NCBI GenBank assembly: GCA_019239825.1
Contig: JAFAZK010000280.1
Span: 28,214 to 92,213 of the forward strand
Source of the DNA: Verrucomicrobiota bacterium
GTDB taxonomy: Bacteria > Verrucomicrobiota > Verrucomicrobiia > Chthoniobacterales > JAFAMB01
Direction: 5' to 3'
Length of the DNA stretch: 64,000 nucleotides
Shown here: positions 1-7,705 of the stretch, in pieces
How positions within the stretch are numbered: the stretch's first letter is position 1
Layout of the letters: each line of letters begins with the position of its first letter
Translations under genes and position numbers: made by a program
The notes under the pieces: model-generated
What the model was told of the DNA's origin: nothing
The model's database searches: none
The model's input: the letters and a program-made list of their open reading frames with translations, nothing else

Positions 1-289
1 CACGCTTCGCATCGTAATCGACGTGGTACCGCCGCGAAAGATACGAAGCGATGGACTCTCGGAGCCGAGGCAAACCGAGATTCGACGTGTAGCCGGTTTT
101 TCCCTTCTCCATCGCAAAGATTGCCGCCTCGCGAATTCGCCAAGGAGTAACGTAGTCCGGTTCGCCGATTCCGAGCGAAATGACATCGGTCATCGATTGG
201 ACCACCTCGAAAAAGTCCCTGATACCGGACTTTGGGATGGCCGAAACTTGATCCGCGATGAATCTGGAAAAATCCTGAGGAGGATTCAT
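1..289 (-). CDS. Class I/II PLP-dependent aminotransferase (N-terminal part only)
   Basis: Reading the minus strand from the ATG at 289 gives about 96 residues that run off the left edge. They start MNPPQDFSRFIADQ, then contain VISLGIGEPDYVTPWRIREA and GKTGYTSNLGLPRLRESI. The LGIGEPD and YTSNLGLPRLR segments are the usual N-terminal signatures of fold-type I aminotransferases of the aspartate/aromatic (AspC/PatA-like) group. The catalytic lysine lies outside the window, so the substrate cannot be called. The start overlaps the stop of the upstream AsnC-type regulator by four bases (ATGA), so the two are translationally coupled. The regulator probably controls this gene. I rebuilt this frame by hand from the raw sequence. 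Confidence 0.85.
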   Translation of the reverse strand, partial: MNPPQDFSRFIADQVSAIPKSGIRDFFEVVQSMTDVISLGIGEPDYVTPWRIREAAIFAMEKGKTGYTSNLGLPRLRESIASYLSRRYHVDYDAKR

Positions 290-765
290 GGCGTAACCGG
301 CAATCGCTCAACGGGAGGCGGTTCACTGAGCAGTACTCCGTTTTGTTTGTAAGTCTTCAATCGGAAACGAGTGGCTGTGGCAATCACGCCTTCTACGGTG
401 CTTAGCTTCTCCGAAACGAAATGGGCGATCTGCCTCAGGTTTCCTCCTTCCACGATAACCGCTAGATCGTAGCCACCACTCATTAGCCAGCAACTTTTTA
501 CTTCGTCAAATCGGGCAATACGTTGGGCCAGGCGATCGAACCCGCCACCTCGTTCCGGTGTGATCCGCACTTCGATATAAGCGGTGACGGCATCGACATC
601 GAGCTTCTCTGGGTCGACGACCGCTTGATAAGCCAGGATAACGCCGTTCTTCTCGTAGTCGGCGATCTTCTGCTGAATTTCGGGAATTGGCAGTCCGAGG
701 AGTTTACTTAGTTCGCTGAGAGACAGTTTTGAGTTCTGCTGCAGAAGTTCGAGCAAATGGTCCAT
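286..765 (-). CDS. Lrp/AsnC family transcriptional regulator
   Basis: A 159-residue protein of normal family length. Residues about 1-50 form the winged helix-turn-helix (LSLSELSKLLGLPIPEIQQK), followed by a ligand-binding RAM/ACT-like domain (about 65-140, with VKSCWLMSGGYDLAVIVEGG). Family members sense amino acids and regulate amino-acid metabolism as dimers or octamers. The stop overlaps the aminotransferase start by four bases, so the pair forms one operon and the regulator probably responds to an amino acid handled by that enzyme. The proline-rich tail (SEPPPVERLPVTP) is beyond the conserved domain. The ligand is unknown. Confidence 0.88.
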   Translation of the reverse strand: MDHLLELLQQNSKLSLSELSKLLGLPIPEIQQKIADYEKNGVILAYQAVVDPEKLDVDAVTAYIEVRITPERGGGFDRLAQRIARFDEVKSCWLMSGGYDLAVIVEGGNLRQIAHFVSEKLSTVEGVIATATRFRLKTYKQNGVLLSEPPPVERLPVTP

Positions 766-812
766 TGATGAGTGGCAGGTCGACGGGAGGTTAAGGCGCT
801 AAGGGGTGTTGG

Positions 813-968
813 CTCAAAAGTAATCAGTAACCAGGAAGCAGTAATCAGTAGTTTCGACCGCTGCCCAAAGCCCTCGGACGAAGCTTCTCGGCCGTTTGCT
901 GATGATAGAATGGACTGATTACTGACACACTGCTTACCGCTTACTGCTTACTGCTTACTGGTTACTGG
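813..968. repeat. Inverted repeat built of TAATCAGTA / GCTTACT units
   Basis: In the gap between the regulator and pfkA lies CTCAAAAGTAATCAGTAACC followed by a second AGTAATCAGTAG. About 60 bp later the complementary strand motifs return as TGATTACTGACAC and a run of CTTACTG units (CTGCTTACCGCTTACTGCTT, then more). The element can fold into a long hairpin. A close relative with the same CTCAAAAGTAATCAGTAA start sits at 55388-55527. Confidence 0.7.
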
Positions 969-976
969 TCACGGCC

Positions 977-2059
977 CTATTGGTCCCCAAAACTAATATC
1001 CACGGACCGCGCCATTTCTACCAGCTGGTTGTTTGGATCGACCACGCGCAGCTGGTGGACTGCGTCTGCGATAGGTACATCAGCAATCTCGTAATGTTGG
1101 TAGCTCACCATCCGGCCGAATTTTTCTTCCTGGATCAGATTCACTGCTTTCACGCCGAAACGCGTTGCCAGGATCCGATCGAGTGGACCTGGGGTCCCGC
1201 CGCGCTGCAAATGCCCCAGAATGCAGTAGCGAGTCTCTTTCCCGGTACGTTCCGCTATTTGCTGGGCTACGATCTCGCCGACTCCTCCAAAATGATGTTC
1301 AGCGCCCTGTTTCGCCTGGTAGTGCTGGATGCCGTCTTTGGGGCGAGCGCCTTCCGCCACGACGATCATGGTGCTTTGGTAGCCGTCTGCGTCGCGCCTA
1401 CGGACGACGTCCGCAACTTTTTCCCAGTCGAACGGGATCTCCGGTAGCAAAACAATATCGGCGCCTCCGCTGATTCCGCCGTGAAGAGCAATCCAACCGG
1501 CATGCCGCCCCATTACCTCGAGCACCATCGCCCGCTTATGACTGGCCGCAGTCGAGTGCAGACGATCGAGTGCATCCGTTACGCAGCTAACCGCTGAGTA
1601 AAAACCGAACGTCATCGCCGTCGCTTCCAAGTCGTTGTCGATCGTTTTCGGTACGCCGATCACGGAAAAGCCTTGTTCGTAAAGCTGGAGGGCGGTCGTC
1701 AAAGAACCGTCCCCACCCACCACAATCAGGCCCTCTATGCCAAGCTCTGCGAGGGTCGCCCGAGCGCTCTCGATTACCTCTTTTGGCACCGTCGTTTTTT
1801 CGCCGCTGCCGACTTTGGCAACAAAATGTCCTTTGTTCGTGGTACCGAGGATCGTGCCGCCCAGTTGCATGATTCCGGCGGTCGTGGCCCGGTCGAGGAT
1901 TGAATACTGGCAGGGAGGAAGCAACCCTTCGAACCCATCTCGAAAACCGATAACTTGCCAGTTCAGTTTTTCCGCTGCCTTGGTAACGCCGCGGAGCACG
2001 GCATTTAAGCCGGGACAGTCTCCACCGCTTGTCAGTATGCCGATTCTCCTCTGGTACAT
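977..2059 (-). CDS. pfkA: 6-phosphofructokinase, group III (mixed-substrate type)
   Basis: Phosphorylates fructose 6-phosphate to fructose 1,6-bisphosphate, the committing step of glycolysis. The N-terminus (RRIGILTSGGDCPGLNAVLRG) is the phosphate-donor loop, followed by VVGGDGSLTT and GVPKTIDNDLEAT. The combination GGDGS (Gly as in ATP-dependent enzymes) with PKTIDND (Lys as in PPi-dependent enzymes) marks the group III, Streptomyces/Amycolatopsis-like PFKs, most of which use ATP. MEVMGRHAGWIAL is the substrate-binding stretch. I place the start at the ATG at 2059 (MYQRRIGILTSGG). An in-frame TTG at 2065 abuts the stop of the upstream carboxypeptidase but adds only two residues. The gene follows the carboxypeptidase with no real gap, so the two are probably cotranscribed. 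Confidence 0.93.
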   Translation of the reverse strand: MYQRRIGILTSGGDCPGLNAVLRGVTKAAEKLNWQVIGFRDGFEGLLPPCQYSILDRATTAGIMQLGGTILGTTNKGHFVAKVGSGEKTTVPKEVIESARATLAELGIEGLIVVGGDGSLTTALQLYEQGFSVIGVPKTIDNDLEATAMTFGFYSAVSCVTDALDRLHSTAASHKRAMVLEVMGRHAGWIALHGGISGGADIVLLPEIPFDWEKVADVVRRRDADGYQSTMIVVAEGARPKDGIQHYQAKQGAEHHFGGVGEIVAQQIAERTGKETRYCILGHLQRGGTPGPLDRILATRFGVKAVNLIQEEKFGRMVSYQHYEIADVPIADAVHQLRVVDPNNQLVEMARSVDISFGDQ

Positions 2060-2065
2060 AAGCAA

Positions 2066-3007
2066 TCAGTGCTTCGAAGTCTGTGTGGGTCTGCCGGCCG
2101 CGGCCCACTGGTCGTATAAACCCCAGGCTCTCCCTAAAAGTTGCTGCGCTACGGAAAACCGGTCGGCTGCTCCCAATATCACGATATCAACCCGCCGGGG
2201 AGTAACATAAGTCGTCTCGCCTTCTTTGCGAATCTCCGGGTCTCTTTGGGAAGACAGGGCGATACACTGCCCGGCCCTAGCCGTGGTACCGGTCTTAACG
2301 CCGTCGATTCCGTTGCTGCCCACTAATTCATTCGTGTTTCGCAGCAAATATCCTAGGTTCTGGCCGCCGCGACTGAAATTGACCTTCCGTTCCTTTTGAG
2401 AGACGTAAAAACGAAAACCGGCGTCGTTCATCGCGTAAGCGACGAGCTTCACCACGTCGGCGGCCGTCGAGTAAGGCTGCGGCCCTTTCTCGGGTTCTAT
2501 GCCGTCGGGATTCACGAAGAGCGTCTTTTCCATACCCAATTGACGGGCTAACGCATTCATTTGGGTAACGAAGGCTTCGGTGGCCCCGAGTTCGCTTAAG
2601 GATCCTGCTGCGCGCGCCCGCAGCGAAGCACCGACGGTATAGGCCAAGGCATAAGCGGCTGTCCCGTCGGACTCCATCATCGCGGAGTAAATGAGATCGC
2701 GATAGCTCATCTGATCGTCGGGCTGAAGCCCGATCGGATTAGTGCCATATGGGCGAATTGCCTGGGGCGGAACGGAAATCAGTTGGCTTAGATCGGTCCC
2801 GGTGCTCGCTGCCCAATCCAAAACTACTTTGGCGGTCGCGATCTTGGTGAGGCTAGCGATCTGGCGTTTCTGATCGCCTTTATATGATTCAAGAATGTAA
2901 CCGCTGGTATGATCCGCGAGAACGTAGGCGGCCGCCAACTGCGCCTTCACCCCAATGGGCAATAAGGCTGCAACCAACAGAATAGAAGTCCGAACGAGTG
3001 CTACCAT
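2066..3007 (-). CDS. Serine-type D-alanyl-D-alanine carboxypeptidase (peptidase S11)
   Basis: A 313-residue penicillin-binding protein of the DacA/PBP5 family, which trims the terminal D-Ala of peptidoglycan pentapeptides. Residues 1-22 look like a signal peptide (VRTSILLVAALLPIGVKAQ). The three active-site motifs are visible: SLTK at 52-55 (nucleophile and general base), SDGTAAYALA in place of the usual SxN motif, and VKTGTT. The protein is shorter than E. coli PBP5 and seems to lack the C-terminal beta domain and amphipathic anchor. It is therefore probably periplasmic or attached differently. It lies directly upstream of pfkA in the same orientation. Confidence 0.88.
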   Translation of the reverse strand: MVALVRTSILLVAALLPIGVKAQLAAAYVLADHTSGYILESYKGDQKRQIASLTKIATAKVVLDWAASTGTDLSQLISVPPQAIRPYGTNPIGLQPDDQMSYRDLIYSAMMESDGTAAYALAYTVGASLRARAAGSLSELGATEAFVTQMNALARQLGMEKTLFVNPDGIEPEKGPQPYSTAADVVKLVAYAMNDAGFRFYVSQKERKVNFSRGGQNLGYLLRNTNELVGSNGIDGVKTGTTARAGQCIALSSQRDPEIRKEGETTYVTPRRVDIVILGAADRFSVAQQLLGRAWGLYDQWAAAGRPTQTSKH

Positions 3008-3029
3008 GGTGGAAATCGCGCTCAGTTTA

Positions 3030-3352
3030 TGGAGGAGTTCGAGGAGTTCAAGGGCGCATGGTAGGGCGAGGCTTCAGAAAGACCGAAAAAGGGTCGCAAG
3101 GCAAAATGACGGTTCGGTCTATCGCGAGCATCATCGCAGAGCGGCCGAGCCTTGGGTTGCGCATCCCCCGACTCCGACTTCGCCAGTTTTCCAGCTTTGA
3201 CAGTTTGATGATCGAACACGGCTACGTCGGACACATCGGCAGCTTTTGGGTGTTTCGTGCTATATAGCGTCGAAACGCGATCTCGCGTTGCGGCCACCGT
3301 TAGCTCTTTCGGGAGCCTCGCCCTACCACCTCCACTTGGACTCCTTCGAGTA
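3030..3352. repeat. Palindromic intergenic element, family B (GGGCGAGGCT)
   Basis: The 366 bp between the carboxypeptidase and the DUF309 gene contain no convincing gene. They hold an inverted repeat whose left arm reads GGTAGGGCGAGGCTTCAGAA (from 3060) and whose right arm reads TTTCGGGAGCCTCGCCCTAC (to about 3328). The flanks GGAGTTCGAGGAGTTCAAG and CACTTGGACTCCTTCGAG extend the palindrome. Related copies are at 43581-43791 and, shorter, at 59687-59750. Confidence 0.7.
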
Positions 3353-3373
3353 GTCATTTTGGCGCGAAGGTTG

Positions 3374-3823
3374 CTAAGTCGGGGCTGCCAGTTTTGGAGC
3401 ATTGCTTGGGTTCCATGGGTTGGTTTTGAAATGGGCGTGTTCCAGAGCCCCGATTTGCGAATCGCAGAGGCCAAGGATTTGATCGACCTTTAGGCCGAGG
3501 TACTCCGAAGGGAACAGCTTCAGGTTTTTTTTGGCCAGTTTGAAGAGTCGCCAGGCCGGATGTAGCCGGCGACCGTCGGTGGGATGCAAAGGTCGGTGAA
3601 ACTGTTTCTGTAAGTGCACGAATGCTCCCGCTAGTTGAATGAGCCCTTTGTAAAAAGCGGCTTCTGGCCCCTCAGTTTGGAGCCAGATGTGTTCCAATAA
3701 ATCGTGCGCTTGGTAGTATTCCTGCCGATTAAAAAGCAAGAAATAGCCTCGGAAATAAACATCATCTTCATCCCCGATGGCGAGTTCGCGGGCCAAGGCT
3801 TCAATCCGATCTCCTTTCTTCAT
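3374..3823 (-). CDS. DUF309 domain protein
   Basis: 149 residues. The stretch from about 27 to 75 (FNRQEYYQAHDLLEHIWLQT, then EGPEAAFYKGLIQLAGAFVH) is the hallmark of the DUF309 family, small helical proteins of unknown biochemical role with a conserved H-x3-E pair. The start is the ATG at 3823. The protein is soluble with no signal peptide. It stands alone between a palindromic repeat and the divergent CNNM/CBS genes. Family membership is clear, function is not. Confidence 0.75.
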   Translation of the reverse strand: MKKGDRIEALARELAIGDEDDVYFRGYFLLFNRQEYYQAHDLLEHIWLQTEGPEAAFYKGLIQLAGAFVHLQKQFHRPLHPTDGRRLHPAWRLFKLAKKNLKLFPSEYLGLKVDQILGLCDSQIGALEHAHFKTNPWNPSNAPKLAAPT

Positions 3824-4127
3824 GCGTGACCTCTGATCCTAACCCAGCAGAACCACAGCTGAAAGCGTATCGTCAACCCTTCTGCTGGCGCCGGAGTGAG
3901 CGGACAGCAGCGCGGGTTCGCCGGCTTAATGTCCCTTTGAATAGGAACTTCACGGTTTATTTAAAGAGAGTTTGATCGGAAATTTCAAGAGTGCGGAATT
4001 TTTCTTGGTATCCTGACTAAGCAAACAGACAATGCGACAGATGCCTCTAGCCTGCAAAATGCAAAAATCAGCTGGTAGATTCAGAGGCCCGACAGCTGCT
4101 GTATGAGCAATGCAGGCTGAAGGACTT

Positions 4128-5390
4128 ATGCCATTGGACCTAGCCCTAGTCGCAGTTGCCGGTCTCATAATACTGGCGGTTTTGTCGGCTTTTATCTCGG
4201 GAATCGAGACGGCGCTTTTCTCGATCCGGGAATGGCGATTGCATCGTTGGCGGAAGGAGGATCCGAAACGAGTCGAGCAATTCGAGCGCCTGATGAAGAA
4301 CCCCAGAGAGGTGCTTAGCGTAATCCTGCTGGTAGACACCATAGTAAATATTTTACTGATCGTTCTCACCGTTGCGATCGTCACGTCGATTACGATTCCA
4401 GTCCCTTACTGGGTCAAGACGTTGTTCCTGTTTACGCTGATCGTCGTCGCCTGCGACCTAGTGCCGAAGATGTTGGCGTTGCGTGACCCATTTCGATTCG
4501 CGCGGCAAGCGATCATGCTCTTGCGATTTTTGCTGCCGGTCTTCGGCCCCCTGTCTCGACTTACCCAACGAGCATCTGAAGTCATTGCCAGTTTTTTCCT
4601 GCCGACGAAGCTTGAAAGAGCCGAGCAATTCAATGATGAGGAACTCATTGCCCTCGTAGAATTGAGTGCCGAACAGGGCCAGCTTCGGGCGGACGAGCAA
4701 GAGATGATCGAGGCGATCATCAAACTGGGAAACAAGTCCGTCAAAGATTGTATGACGCCTCGGGTTGATGCTTTTTTTATCAGCGATTCAATGACGAATG
4801 AAGAGGTCATCCAGCAACTCCGAATCAAACGCCGTGATCGGGTGCCGGTTTTTGGCGATAGCCCTGACGAAATTTTAGGCATCTTGGATGTCAAAGCTTT
4901 TCTAGCCGATCCGTCCGAACATTATGCGGAGAAGGTCGATGTCCCGTCGTTTGTGCCGGAGACCATGCGCGCTTTGGATCTATTGCGCGCATTCTTAAAG
5001 CATCCCCAAAGATTGGCGATCGTGATCGACGAATTCGGCGGCACGGAAGGGGTCGTCACCATGAGCGATATTCTGGACGAGATCCTGGCTGATGTGGCGC
5101 CGCGAGGAGATGAAGAACTCTATCTTGAGGAGTTAGGCGATGGCGCTTGGTTAGCGTGCGGCAGCGTTCGTTTGGAAGACCTCGAGGAAGCGCTGCATCT
5201 TGATTTTGACACCGAAGAATTCGACACCCTCAACGGTCTGATTTTCAATCGCCTCGGGTATGTGCCGCGTTCCGGAGAGAAGGTGCAAGTGCCGCCATTG
5301 GACCTGGAAGTTCGCGAAAGTACTCGCCGGCGAGTGGTCGAAGTGAAACTGCGGCGTCTGGAGAAAAAGGAGGCTGCGCAGGCGGCATGA
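4128..5390 (+). CDS. CNNM/CorC-type membrane protein with CBS pair and transporter-associated domain
   Basis: A 420-residue protein of the HlyC/CorC (CNNM) family linked to Mg2+/Co2+ efflux or homeostasis. Order: N-terminal DUF21/CNNM membrane domain with about four helices (LALVAVAGLIILAVLSAFIS, ILLIVLTVAIVTS, WVKTLFLFTLIVVACD), an acidic linker, a tandem CBS domain (about 200-320, starting VKDCMTPRVDAFFISDSM), and a C-terminal CorC_HlyC domain with FDTLNGLIFNRLGYVPRSGE. I prefer the ATG at 4128, preceded by GAAGGA. An in-frame ATG at 4110 would add six residues. Its stop overlaps the next gene, a paralogue, by four bases (ATGA). Confidence 0.88.
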   Translation: MPLDLALVAVAGLIILAVLSAFISGIETALFSIREWRLHRWRKEDPKRVEQFERLMKNPREVLSVILLVDTIVNILLIVLTVAIVTSITIPVPYWVKTLFLFTLIVVACDLVPKMLALRDPFRFARQAIMLLRFLLPVFGPLSRLTQRASEVIASFFLPTKLERAEQFNDEELIALVELSAEQGQLRADEQEMIEAIIKLGNKSVKDCMTPRVDAFFISDSMTNEEVIQQLRIKRRDRVPVFGDSPDEILGILDVKAFLADPSEHYAEKVDVPSFVPETMRALDLLRAFLKHPQRLAIVIDEFGGTEGVVTMSDILDEILADVAPRGDEELYLEELGDGAWLACGSVRLEDLEEALHLDFDTEEFDTLNGLIFNRLGYVPRSGEKVQVPPLDLEVRESTRRRVVEVKLRRLEKKEAAQAA

Positions 5391-6334
5391 CCTGGCTTTT
5401 ATTCATCGTTTGCCTGGCAGTTTCATTTGTCTTTTCGGGGACCGAAGCGGGTTTGCTGTCGCTTAATCGGTTGCGGTTGAGGCAATTATCGCGGAGCGGG
5501 GATGCACACGCAGTCCGCCTCTGGCGCCTGGTAGAGGAACCGTCCCGCCTATTTATCACCGTCCTCTGCGTTACCGGTCTCGCAAATATCATTGCGGTCC
5601 TGATCCTGACTTCCTGGTTCGTGCACGAGTTTAAAGGGTGGGGATATCTCTGCACCATTCTAGTCGCTTTTCCGATCTTTTTGATTGTGACCGAGATGTT
5701 GCCGAAGTCGTTTTTCCGGCGCTTTCCGTACCAGGCTCTTGCCTCTATTGCCGTGCTCCTGGAGATAGCTTCTTTGGTGTTGACCCCGTTGATGGCCGCC
5801 GGCTCATGGTGCGCAGTTCACATTTTCCGGCTGAAGCGGCCACAGGAAGTTTTCGTGGCGCGAGAAGACCTGAAGTCGGTGACGAAGTCGATCGAAAAAA
5901 TGGGGATATTGAGCAGCATCGAACGTCAGATGATCCACAACGTGGTCGATTTTCGTGCCGTGCGGGTCAAGGACGTGATGATTAAACGTGACCGGGTAGT
6001 GACGTTAAGAATTGGGACGCCGGTGGAGGAGGTGATCAAGACCTTCTTACAGACTCGTTTCGACTCTTTGCCTCTGGCGAACGACCGAGGCGAGATCGTT
6101 GGTTTAATCAACGCGTTCGATGTAATCCTGGACAAAAAGCCCGGTGAGAATGCCGACGCTTATCTGCACCGCATGTTAGTCGTGCGCGAAGATGAGCCCG
6201 CGTCGCTGGCATTACACCGGTTGAGAGCAGCGTTTCCGCAGACGCTCGCACTGGTGGTCGACGGTGAGGACCACCCGATCGGCGTGGTCGGCATCGAGGA
6301 TCTGTTGGGGCCGTTAGTGAAGACGGTGGGGTAG
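5387..6334 (+). CDS. CNNM/DUF21 membrane protein with CBS domains (paralogue of the preceding gene)
   Basis: 315 residues, translationally coupled to the upstream CNNM gene by an ATGA overlap. Residues 1-150 form the membrane domain (WLLFIVCLAVSFVFSGTEAG and further hydrophobic segments), with the typical SGTEAGLLSLNR signature. Two CBS motifs follow (VKDVMIKRDRVVTLRIGTP, and DHPIGVVGIEDLLGPLVK at the end). Unlike its neighbour it lacks the C-terminal CorC_HlyC domain. Two adjacent unequal paralogues suggest a heteromeric cation exporter, which is an inference. Confidence 0.85.
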   Translation: MTWLLFIVCLAVSFVFSGTEAGLLSLNRLRLRQLSRSGDAHAVRLWRLVEEPSRLFITVLCVTGLANIIAVLILTSWFVHEFKGWGYLCTILVAFPIFLIVTEMLPKSFFRRFPYQALASIAVLLEIASLVLTPLMAAGSWCAVHIFRLKRPQEVFVAREDLKSVTKSIEKMGILSSIERQMIHNVVDFRAVRVKDVMIKRDRVVTLRIGTPVEEVIKTFLQTRFDSLPLANDRGEIVGLINAFDVILDKKPGENADAYLHRMLVVREDEPASLALHRLRAAFPQTLALVVDGEDHPIGVVGIEDLLGPLVKTVG

Positions 6335-6450
6335 GGCGTGTCGGCGGTGTGACAAGATAATTTCGCAGGTCGTAAAGATGATCGATCAAGCAGACCGCTG
6401 GATTATCAATCCCACGCCCGTTAAGCGGCGTTCAGCGCGGGAGGGAGCAT

Positions 6451-6500
6451 ACGCGCCCAGACGCCGAAACGCCCGTACGCCGACACGCCTATACGCCCCT
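6451..6500. repeat. Short tandem repeat, five 8-bp units starting ACGCC
   Basis: Upstream of the flavoreductase the sequence reads ACGCCGAA, ACGCCCGT, ACGCCGAC, ACGCCTAT, ACGCCCCT without interruption (6461-6500), after a related ACGCGCCC. The units keep a fixed five-base core with a free three-base tail. It lies about 38 bp before the start codon. Confidence 0.6.
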
Positions 6501-6537
6501 TGAACTCCGGGAACTCCTCCAATACTGTTGTCGGTTT

Positions 6538-7689
6538 ATGTCAACAACTCCGCAGGCGCCGCCTTACTCTCGAAAGAACCCTTTTCCTGCCAAACTTGTG
6601 GTAAGCCAGACATTGACACTCTCAGGTTCGGAGAAAGAGACGCGGCATTACGAGTTCTCGTTAGCGGGGTCCGGAATGCAATATGAGCCGGGAGATTCCA
6701 TGGGGGTCTTCGCGAAAAACAATCCCAAGCTGGTAGAAGACCTTTTGGAGGCTCTCCATTTTTCTGGCGGCGAAAGTGTGACTACTAAAGAGGGCGAGAC
6801 CTTCACGCTACGCGAAGGTCTGCTTCACTACTTTCAGATCACGCAACCTTCGAAACAATTCCTCGAGTTGATCGCTGAACGCTCGGCAACGAGAGCGGAG
6901 CTAAAGGAATTGCTGGATCCGGAACGAAAACGGGACCTGGATAATTATCTTTGGGGACTGGAAATCGTCGATTTTCTTCTGGATAACCCTTCCCTTCGTT
7001 TAACTGTCGAAGAATTCGTGCGCACCCTGCGAAAGCTTCAGCCGCGGCTGTATTCAATCGCCTCCAGCCTGAAGGCTCACCCGGAAGAGGTGCACTTGAT
7101 GGTTGCGTCGGTTCGTTATGAGAGCCATGGCCGGAAGCGTGAGGGTGTCGCGACCACTTATCTGGCGGATCGTGTCGCGGTCGGAGCAGAAGTGCCGATG
7201 TTCGTGCACATCGCCAAAGGATTTCGTCTTCCGGAGGATCCTTCGACACCGATCATTATGATCGGACCCGGCACCGGATTAGCTCCCTTTCGAGCGTATC
7301 TCGAGGAACGAAAGGCACTAGGCGCATCAGGGAAGAACTGGCTCTTCTTTGGCGAACAGCGTCACAACTGCGACTTCTTTTATAAGGAACAGCTTGAAGG
7401 GCTACAGAAGGAGGGTGTTTTAACGAGGTTTGACACCGCTTTTTCCCGAGACCAACCGAACAAAATCTACGTCCAACATCGAATCCTCGAAAACAGCAAG
7501 GAGATCTTCGATTGGCTGGAATCTGGCGCCCACTTCTTCGTCTGCGGCGACGCCGCCCGGATGGCAAAAGACGTGGATGTAGCTTTGCACCAAATCGTCG
7601 AAAAACATGGGGGCAAAACTCCCGAACAAGCCGCCGAGTACATCGAGGCCTTGCGAAAAGAGAAGCGTTATAAGAGGGACGTTTACTAA
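6538..7689 (+). CDS. CysJ-like NADPH:flavin/sulfite reductase diflavin C-terminal module
   Basis: A 383-residue FAD/NADPH oxidoreductase of the ferredoxin-NADP reductase superfamily, matching the FAD and NADP domains of sulfite reductase flavoprotein CysJ without the flavodoxin domain. The FAD-binding signature is QPRLYSIASS (about residue 168), the connecting domain carries YEPGDSMGVFAKN, and the NADP pyrophosphate loop is MIGPGTGLAPFRAYLEER. FVCGDAARMAKDVD and the terminal aromatic residue in KRYKRDVY complete the family pattern. Such truncated forms are widespread and are usually annotated as sulfite reductase subunit alpha, but the acceptor is unknown here. No sulfite reductase haemoprotein gene is adjacent. 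Confidence 0.88.
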   Translation: MSTTPQAPPYSRKNPFPAKLVVSQTLTLSGSEKETRHYEFSLAGSGMQYEPGDSMGVFAKNNPKLVEDLLEALHFSGGESVTTKEGETFTLREGLLHYFQITQPSKQFLELIAERSATRAELKELLDPERKRDLDNYLWGLEIVDFLLDNPSLRLTVEEFVRTLRKLQPRLYSIASSLKAHPEEVHLMVASVRYESHGRKREGVATTYLADRVAVGAEVPMFVHIAKGFRLPEDPSTPIIMIGPGTGLAPFRAYLEERKALGASGKNWLFFGEQRHNCDFFYKEQLEGLQKEGVLTRFDTAFSRDQPNKIYVQHRILENSKEIFDWLESGAHFFVCGDAARMAKDVDVALHQIVEKHGGKTPEQAAEYIEALRKEKRYKRDVY

Positions 7690-7705
7690 GAATAGGATCT
7701 GGCTC

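Noticed and set aside
23-352. Plus-strand open frame at the left edge
   Set aside because: The minus strand there encodes a clear aminotransferase N-terminus coupled to the AsnC-type regulator.
3022-3474. Open frames across the family B palindrome between the carboxypeptidase and DUF309 genes
   Set aside because: They follow the repeat arms in several frames and read through the 3' end of the DUF309 gene; no conserved domain is seen.
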